64,000 bases of DNA, taken from positions 49,442,856 to 49,506,855 of the forward strand of contig OZ024874.1 in assembly GCA_964017185.1 (NCBI GenBank), written 5' to 3'. This stretch comes from Rugalucina vietnamica. Taxonomy: Eukaryota > Mollusca > Bivalvia > Lucinida > Lucinidae. The translations under genes and the position numbers were made by a program. Under the pieces are notes generated by a model. It was not told the DNA's origin. It was given only the letters and a program-made list of their open reading frames with translations, and did no database searches. Below, one piece after another: positions 57,621-64,000 of the stretch. Position 1 is the first letter of the stretch. Every line of letters starts with the position of its first letter.

Positions 57621-58337
57621 GCACATGCATTTCAAGATCTACACCTTCTAGGAAAAATACATCCGTTTTTGTTAGATTTCTGTTGAAGTAGCCTATGGAT
57701 TCACGGAGACTGTCGAAAGTTTTGATTACTTATCAGCGAATGCCAAAAAAATTAGTTAGACATTTGTGCGATTGCATATTAAGCTCTGTCCACAAGTACA
57801 CATGTATGAATTGCAAGATCCATACCAAAACACAACATTCGAAATACTTCTGATGTATAACATACCATAATACCTGATCACGAAAATAAGTGTGTGTTAT
57901 GAAATAAAATAAATGAAGGCTCTAAAATAACTATTTGTAAGAAATATGCATCATCCGATAGCAGTTTTCACACTGCTTCTAATGATTTATAACAATGCCC
58001 TATTATTTCAACAGTACCGAACTAACTAAAAGTAACGATGGTAGCAGAATATGCTCCGAGTACATTTTTTTTTTTTTTTTTTTTTTAATTCTGAAATATT
58101 TTATGTCGACAAAAGTGCGATGCTGCGATGATAGAGCATCTTTAATTGTTAGATGTGAATTATCACGGTAGGTGTAAATTGGCACGTGCGTATTTATTGT
58201 CTTATGAACAACTTTGTGTTGTCTTAATACCATCGTAATTGTGATAGTCATTCATTTTTATTTAATGTATAATTAATATTTTGTATCAAAATTATCGTAT
58301 AATATGCAAAACAAAGTTTAAAATTGACAACGAACAA
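57621..58337. other. no gene seen; poly-T at about 58,065-58,086
   Basis: Non-coding centre of the 13.3-kb element; short degenerate pieces of the 'ttaattgttagatgtgaatt' arm motif occur near 58,140. Confidence 0.5.
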
Positions 58338-58443
58338 AAAATCAGCAGTTCAGTATTTCAGCGTTAACGGTTTTAGTATATTTCTGCTGATCAGTCAGTT
58401 GCTGAATTCAGCAGAAAATTCAGCGTTTTAGTCTGTCCCGTTT
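58338..58443 (-). repeat. GCTGAATTCAGC-containing repeat, inverted copy
   Basis: Reverse complement of 51,650-51,755 apart from a short insertion ('cgttaacgg'). Confidence 0.82.
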
Positions 58444-58624
58444 TATACCCTGACCCACCTTATATACACAATCACTGAATTGTGGGCGGGGCGTATACCT
58501 GTATATATGCAAATGAATCAATTTCACCTGTCATGTCATTATATAAATAGGTCACCAATGCACCATCAGATATTCTAGTTGAATTAAGTTTTATCACTAC
58601 TGTGTTTATGTAAGGACATTTTCA

Positions 58625-59674
58625 TTGAAATTTTTCAAGCAATATACATGTACACGCGTACCATTCAATGGCTACCGTGAAAATTTACACCTACAAATTA
58701 AAGGTGCTCTGCCTTCGTACTATCAAAACATTTGGTATTTACAAAGGTGTCATCTTGAAGCAATATACATGTACACGCGTGCCATTCAATGGCTACCGCG
58801 AAAATTCAAAACCTACAAATTAAAGGTGCTCAAGACCATCACACTTCGTACTATCAAAACTTTGGTAATTACATAGGTGTCATCTTGAAGCAATATACAT
58901 GTACTCGCGTGCCATTCAATAGCTACCGTGAAAATTCACACCTACAAATTAGTTTCGGGTTTCATTTTATGTCAGTGAGTATACATACTTTTTGTGGACC
59001 ACTTTTAAACTGTTGTTCATGCTAAGTATTCTGAAGCTTATATTATCAAAATGCTAAAATGCCAACATGAAAACAGAGGATGAACGAATATTTAGTCAGA
59101 TAACATGTGCCATTTAGACCACCAAAATTCAGTATTAACCAAAATTCCATGTGGCGTGTGTCGCTATACATGTACTTGGCTTGAAACTTATTCGATTATT
59201 AATCGATTGCCATTAGGCACGCGCATGTTGTATATTGCACCTGTGAAAGCGTCTATTAGAAGCGATTCGGTATATTTAGTAGGGTTTCAGTAGCAATTTA
59301 TCTCATGAGCTTCTTTAATTTCGTTATTAAAATGTAGCAGTAATAATCAGGTACAAAGTTGAATGAGCTGACACCTTTTGTTTAATGGGAGTCATTTGAG
59401 AAAATAAATGCAAGTGTTAACACCGCCGTTAAGAAAACAAATATACATGTTCACACCTCGAAGATATGTCCATTTTTACCGTATGGGCAGAAACTTTTAC
59501 ATGGAGTGAAATACGCAAACAATTCAGTTTAATCCAGGGATAACGGACCAGATCCGACACAAAGCGGCCTGTACATTGTCGCTGAAACGTTGCCATGCCC
59601 ATGTTTAATGATTCCTCGACATAATGGTTCACAATGAGAATCAGAATAGTTTACTGGTGAAACAATACCGCACC

Positions 59675-59723
<49 letters not shown>

Positions 59724-61118
59724 CGCCTAATCATCAATTTTTATTCATGCCGTGATGGAGCTACAAATCTTCTGTCTAACGTGATGCGAAAATGCCAATT
59801 TTGTGCTTTTAATGAAATTTCACAAGTGAATTAATTTACATCGACCGCTTTACATGCATTATGTCTATGTTCCGTATTGCACAGGCTTCAATTGTAAATT
59901 TAGCCCCGGGTCGTTTGAACCATATGAGCTCATAATCACCTAGATAAGATACGCATTTGATATGGGATATTGTACCTGGATTGTTTATTAGGGGTGATAA
60001 TGACAGGTATTCCCCTGTTACGAATACACTGAGTCGGATATTGCACCGACTAAGAACTATTCCGCTTACCTTTTCAATACACAAATACAAACACAGGTTT
60101 TGCAGCCACACAGCATTAAATTTCCCTTATTTCCCATGTAAAGTTTTCGATACCCAAGTCCATGTTTGTGAATATGGACATTGTTAGTTTAAACACTTAA
60201 GAGTGTTTCAAACAGTCTCCATGTAATGCTACCCTTTTCCCCCAATTAGGTTGTTTTTTTTTTTAATATACAGTGACGAATATTGGATAGGCCTTGAAAA
60301 AACGTAATAAAAGTTACAAGAATGGAATTCTCTGAAAATTTATGAGTATTTATAACCCGTGACCCGGAATGTCATCAACATTTTACATTGATAAATAATA
60401 TTTAAAACCGTTAATAACTATTGATTAAGACATGTAAACATATAAAAGGCCCGACTGTCTAATGAAACGCAAGAAATGCATATCTTAAAGATGATGTTTT
60501 CAAATAACATAACACAACAACAAAGTGATCAGATCTGTGATAAAACTTTAAATATTTTAATGTTGCGGACATTGCGGGACGGTCTAAATAGTCTGGGATG
60601 TCCGCAAGATTTTTTATTGAAACTGTAGCTATTAAAACTGTTAATTACTATGAATAATGTCATGTAAACTCACTGAAGAGTTAAAATTTACCGTTGAAAT
60701 GCAATAATTTAAACGACAGAATTACAATTGTGTAAACATGGAAGACATTGTGACCAAACGGTCAAACATGTTTTATTATAAACAGACATTCGTGTTTTGT
60801 GGGTCATATCGTCATTATGTTTATAATTTACTTGTTTTATGGCATTAATAAAGCATAATCGATGGGTATTTTATCGGTTTAAAGAGAAAAATCATTTACG
60901 GACATTTCGGGTCTGCGGACATTTCGGTCCCTTTGGGGCGTCCCGAAATGTCCGCAAGGATTTTTTTCTAAGTTCTTTTTTCGTTTTTATGAAAATTATT
61001 TCCCCGAATTTTTGCATTTAATAGACTTATTTAATGATAATTCATGTTTTTATACATTTTTAAAACAACTTAATTTTTTTGCGGACATTCCGGTCCGCGG
61101 ACATTCCGGTCCCCTACA
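58625..61118 (-). repeat. right terminal inverted repeat of the 13.3-kb element
   Basis: Mirror of 47,805-50,704. It carries three tandem units of the 'acatgtacacgcgtgccatt' repeat at its inner edge, the (TG)n tract (59,679-59,722), and hairpin modules at 60,562-60,608, 60,896-60,960 and the terminus. Confidence 0.9.
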
Positions 61119-61124
61119 CACGTC
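61119..61124 (+). repeat. target-site duplication CACGTC, right
   Basis: Immediately follows the terminal ...CCCCTACA; identical to 47,799-47,804. Confidence 0.85.
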
Positions 61125-62069
61125 CACCATGTTTTACATGCAACAGGGGAACGTAGGTAAGCTTAAAATGTATAAGAAGATCGCAAAATTACCGACTGAT
61201 ACTGACGTGTAAAGTAAGGCAATCAAAGGAAACAAATTAGGAAACTTGCTAACAATCTGAAGAAACCGGAAAGTTAGAAAGAAAACAACCTTGCTTACCT
61301 TGGTGTATGATATGAATCAAGTAATACTATAAATTTAAGTGAATTGTTTAATAACAGTGTAAGATTGTATTAGAAACAGCATGATATTAACCTAAACTTT
61401 GGTTAATCGTTTAAATGAGCAACGGCCTATGAAATGCCTATGATGAGAGAGTAACATCTAGTTATAAGGGCAGAGAATTTTTTAAGCATATTGTGTACCA
61501 ACAATTTTTATCCTTGGAAGTTCTTGAATGGTTTAAATGCACCAGTGATTTAATTATGGATAAAACAAAAACATGGACTTACCTGGTGCGTGATGTATGA
61601 AAGGTCGCAACCCCTGTAATGTCAAACCATCTGAGGTTCTGACGCAAAACAGAAATTTCAGCTGCCAGCTAGTGACATAACTTATGTCTACAGCGTGATC
61701 AGATTTTCTTCTGAAAATGCTCATTAAGATATTGCATGTCGAGTGTCATTATTTGTCAGCTTGCATTCTATAATAAATGTACAATGCCGCATTGTTACTG
61801 AGAATTTTTTGGCGTCAGAATACTTTCTGCATTGAATTTGAATCAAGCAAAGTTCCCAAAAGATATGTGTTGTGAATACAAACTTCAAGCAATGAAGGAA
61901 AGTGACAAGTTCCATTTTAAAGCATGTGTTTAGTAAAAAAAAAATATTTTCGCATTGCGCAACGCCATAAAGAATTCATATTAGTCAAGGTTTTCTCTTT
62001 ATGGTCCGTCTGTGGAACAAACGATATATATACCGATTGCTGGTCGTAAGTAAAGAAGAGAATTTCGAC
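61125..62069. other. no gene seen
   Basis: AT-rich sequence with only short frames on both strands and no repeats I can place. Confidence 0.5.
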
Positions 62070-62205
62070 CTTTTAGCTAAAAGATGTTCTTCTAAGCATT
62101 TGCATAAGTCAAATCCAATTAGGACGTTTGATTTACACACTAGGCTAATGGACTTTTATCGTATATTGAGTTGTATGTTGGTAGGAAGAAAGTAGCCTGG
62201 GTTCA
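62070..62205 (+). repeat. repeat shared with 34,190-34,325
   Basis: 'gcatttgcataagtcaaat', 'gtttgatttacacactaggc' and 'cttttatcgtatattgagtt' recur in the same order at 34.24-34.31 kb. Confidence 0.75.
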
Positions 62206-62313
62206 GTCGTCAATATAATTATTTTCCTATTATTTTTTTCAGCAACTAGTAATTTTTACCCGTCTCGACGTAGCAGTAAGAAGATTGCGGCGATGAAGGC
62301 AAATAAGACACAT

Positions 62314-63190
62314 CAGGGATTAACCTGTATACACTCACCAAGTTTCATCCAAATCGGACCAAGGACTGCCGAGATACAGAAATTTGACCTTTGACCTCGA
62401 TGACCTTGACCTTTAAAAATGAAACCCTCCAGCTAATATCCGAGGCCGCCCTCCACCTTCCCTCCAAGTTTGGTGAAGATCAGCCCAAGGACCTGGGAGG
62501 AACAAACAGAAAAAAAAACATAAATTTGACCTTTGACCTCGATGAACTTTGACCCAATTAGACCCATAAATCTTAATCAGGGATCAACCTGTATACACTC
62601 ACCAAGTTTCATTCAAATCGGACCAAGGACTGCCGAGATACAGAAATTTGACCTTTGACCTCGATGACCTTGACCTTTAAAAATGAACCACTCGAGCTAA
62701 TATCCGGGGCCGCCCTCAACCTTCCCACCAAGTTTGGTTAAGATCGGCCCAAGGACCTGGGAGGAACAAACAGAAAAATAAAACAAATTTGACCTTTGAC
62801 CTCGATGACCTTTGACCCAATTGGACCCATAAATCTTAATCAGGGATCAACCTGTATACACTCACCAAGTTTCATGCAAATCGGACCAAGGACTGCCGAG
62901 ATACAGAAATTTGACCTTTGACCTCGATGACCTTGACCTTTAAAAAATGAAACCCTCGAGCTAATATCCGGGGCCGCCCTCAACCTTCCCACCAAGTTTG
63001 GTGAAGATCGGCTCAAGGACCTGGGAGAAGTAGGGGAACAAACAGAAAAAAACACATAAATTTGACCTTTGACCTCGATGACCTTGACCTTTCCAAAAAT
63101 GAACCCCTCAAGCTAATATCCGGGGCCGCCCTCCACCTTCCCTCCAAGTTTGGTGAAGATCGGCCCAAGGACCTGGGAGGAGTAGGGGAA
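62314..63190 (+). repeat. 264-bp satellite, three units plus a partial, with DR1 motifs
   Basis: Unit starts ('cagggat.aacctgtataca') lie at 62,314, 62,578 and 62,841, periods 264 and 263; a shortened fourth unit follows from about 63,059. Each full unit holds 'caccaagtttcat.caaatc', two TGACCTTTGACCT blocks and 'ccaagtttggtgaagatc'. Exact TGACCTTTGACCT occurs at 62,385, 62,527, 62,649, 62,790, 62,912 and 63,063. Its complement AGGTCAAAGGTCA is the consensus DR1 site for RXR/HNF4-type nuclear receptors. Four of these blocks (62,385, 62,649, 62,912 and 63,063) are followed by TGACCTTGACCTT, which contains the extended half-site TCAAGGTCA. No coding function. Confidence 0.93.
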
Positions 63191-63454
63191 CAAACAAACA
63201 AACAAACAGACAAACGTTGCTCAAATTATAGTATGATGCGTAAATTATAAAAATTACACATCAAATTAATGTATCGATAGCCGTTATTGATTTCCGTACA
63301 TATTGTCATTTTTGACCAAGAAATGAAAAAAATAAAAAGGAGAGAAAATGATCAGGCTGGAACCCAGGCTAGGAAGAAAGCGAAAAAACCTTCGAAGTAT
63401 CACTATACCTTTCTTTGTTACTTCATCACGATAACATTTTCTTGTAATGTAAAC

Positions 63455-63670
63455 CCCCTAAAACCCCACTATTATATAGTGGGGTTAACAGGGGTATACC
63501 TATTTTTCTTATTGTGATCCGAAATATAGATTGTGGGTACTCGTTCGTTCAGGCGGTTCTAACGTGTACACAGAATCAATGTCTTGAAAAAGGGCGTTTT
63601 TTTTTTTTTTTCAACTGAAAATTTTCATTTTTTGCAGATATAAAAATCTCTATATATTGCATGGGCGTGA
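63455..63670 (-). mobile_element. ACCCC-palindrome MITE, inverted copy
   Basis: ACCCCAC..tatata..GTGGGGT arms (63,463-63,485), 'tacctatttttcttatt', 'tagattgtgggtactcgttc' and 'ggcggttctaacgtgtac' match 47,400-47,640 and 26,040-26,230 in part. Confidence 0.75.
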
Positions 63671-63789
63671 GATGTCAAGTTTATGATAGATCAGACGGAA
63701 TGATAAAAATTGAAATACAAAGTGAGACACTGAGACTTGAACAAACGTGCTACCATTCATGCATGCCAATGCTTTGCTTGTCGCAATTG

Positions 63790-64000
63790 TGTTCGAAAAA
63801 ATAACTATTTGATGTAAAATCATGATTCCGGTATTTTCAAACTGAGTAGGTTCAATGGAAAAGTGCAGTTTCCGCTAAACATTTGCGTCAATTTGAGTTC
63901 ATGTGTTCGAAAAATGACTATTTGATGTAAAATCATGATTCCGGTATTTCTTAACTGAGTAGGTTCAATGGAAAAATGCAGTTTCCGCTAAACATTTCCG
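63790..64000 (+). repeat. 114-bp tandem duplication cut by the window end
   Basis: 'tgttcgaaaaa' to 'gtttccgctaaacatttgcg' (63,790-63,903) repeats from 63,904 with few changes; the second copy runs off the window. The segment upstream matches 34,395-34,500. Confidence 0.9.

Larger units (their letters stand above)
47805..61118. mobile_element. 13.3-kb inverted-repeat element with 6-bp target duplication, unassigned
   Basis: The left terminus TGTAGGGGACCGGAATGTCC is exactly mirrored at the right end (GGACATTCCGGTCCCCTACA ending 61,118). The perfect match extends to about 38 bp, and homology then continues inward about 2.5-2.9 kb per arm with indels. The direct repeat CACGTC abuts both ends. 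The 8-kb centre holds nested LINEs, SINE-like DNA, a 1.47-kb TIR element and microsatellites; no transposase, polymerase B or integrase is recognisable, so this copy would depend on a partner in trans. Kilobase TIRs with 6-bp duplications recall Polintons/Mavericks, but those normally start with AG and carry many genes, none of which is seen. The class is left open. Confidence 0.8.

Noticed and set aside
58338..58443. inner extension of the giant element's inverted repeat
   Set aside because: Its partner at 51,650 lies inside the nested 1.47-kb TIR element, so a separate dispersed repeat is the simpler reading.
47805..61118. Polinton/Maverick
   Set aside because: The 6-bp duplication and long TIRs fit, but the termini do not start AG and no polymerase B, integrase, ATPase or capsid-like frame is present.
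62314..63190. CRISPR-like array
   Set aside because: Units are about 264 bp and contiguous without unique spacers; this is satellite DNA in a eukaryote.

Overview
The window looks like transposon-packed intergenic DNA from an animal, most likely a marine bivalve mollusc. It is AT-rich and has no bacterial operons, rRNA genes or intact host genes. It carries a Helentron-type Helitron, Penelope-like and LINE reverse transcriptases, tRNA-derived SINEs, many MITEs and foldbacks, and dinucleotide and tetranucleotide microsatellites. The organism assignment is inference from element content, not from a host gene.

Layout. (1) 1-7222: a broken Helentron whose reading frame is already open at base 1. 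In order it has a cysteine-protease-like domain, a basic repeat linker, a DUF6570-like region, a Rep nuclease, an SF1 helicase and an AP-endonuclease-like domain, split by one 26-bp tandem duplication and three single-base shifts. (2) 7.2-11.5 kb: simple repeats, a 5'-truncated Penelope-like copy and unassigned AT-rich DNA. (3) 11.57-47.29 kb: a block present in diverged copies, A (11.57-23.22 kb), C (35.05-47.29 kb) and a partial B (24.74-29.9 kb). Each copy carries its own insertions, so the copies act as empty sites for one another and define element ends and target-site duplications. Between B and C lies the longest Penelope-like element (31.1-33.96 kb); at least 14 truncated 3' ends or fragments of the same family are scattered on both strands. 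(4) 47,805-61,118: what appears to be one 13.3-kb element. It has roughly 2.5-2.9-kb terminal inverted repeats ending TGTAGGGGACC, is flanked by the 6-bp direct repeat CACGTC, and is filled with nested LINE, SINE and TIR insertions. No transposase is visible in it. (5) 61.1-64 kb: dispersed repeats and a 264-bp satellite whose units carry perfect DR1 nuclear-receptor half-site pairs.

Nothing here works as a pathway. The coding signal is mobile-element enzymes, nearly all disrupted. The most interesting items are the giant 6-bp-TSD inverted-repeat element, its apparent 726-bp small relative (35,874-36,599, also a 6-bp TSD and a TGTAG end), and the duplicated blocks that record a series of insertions.
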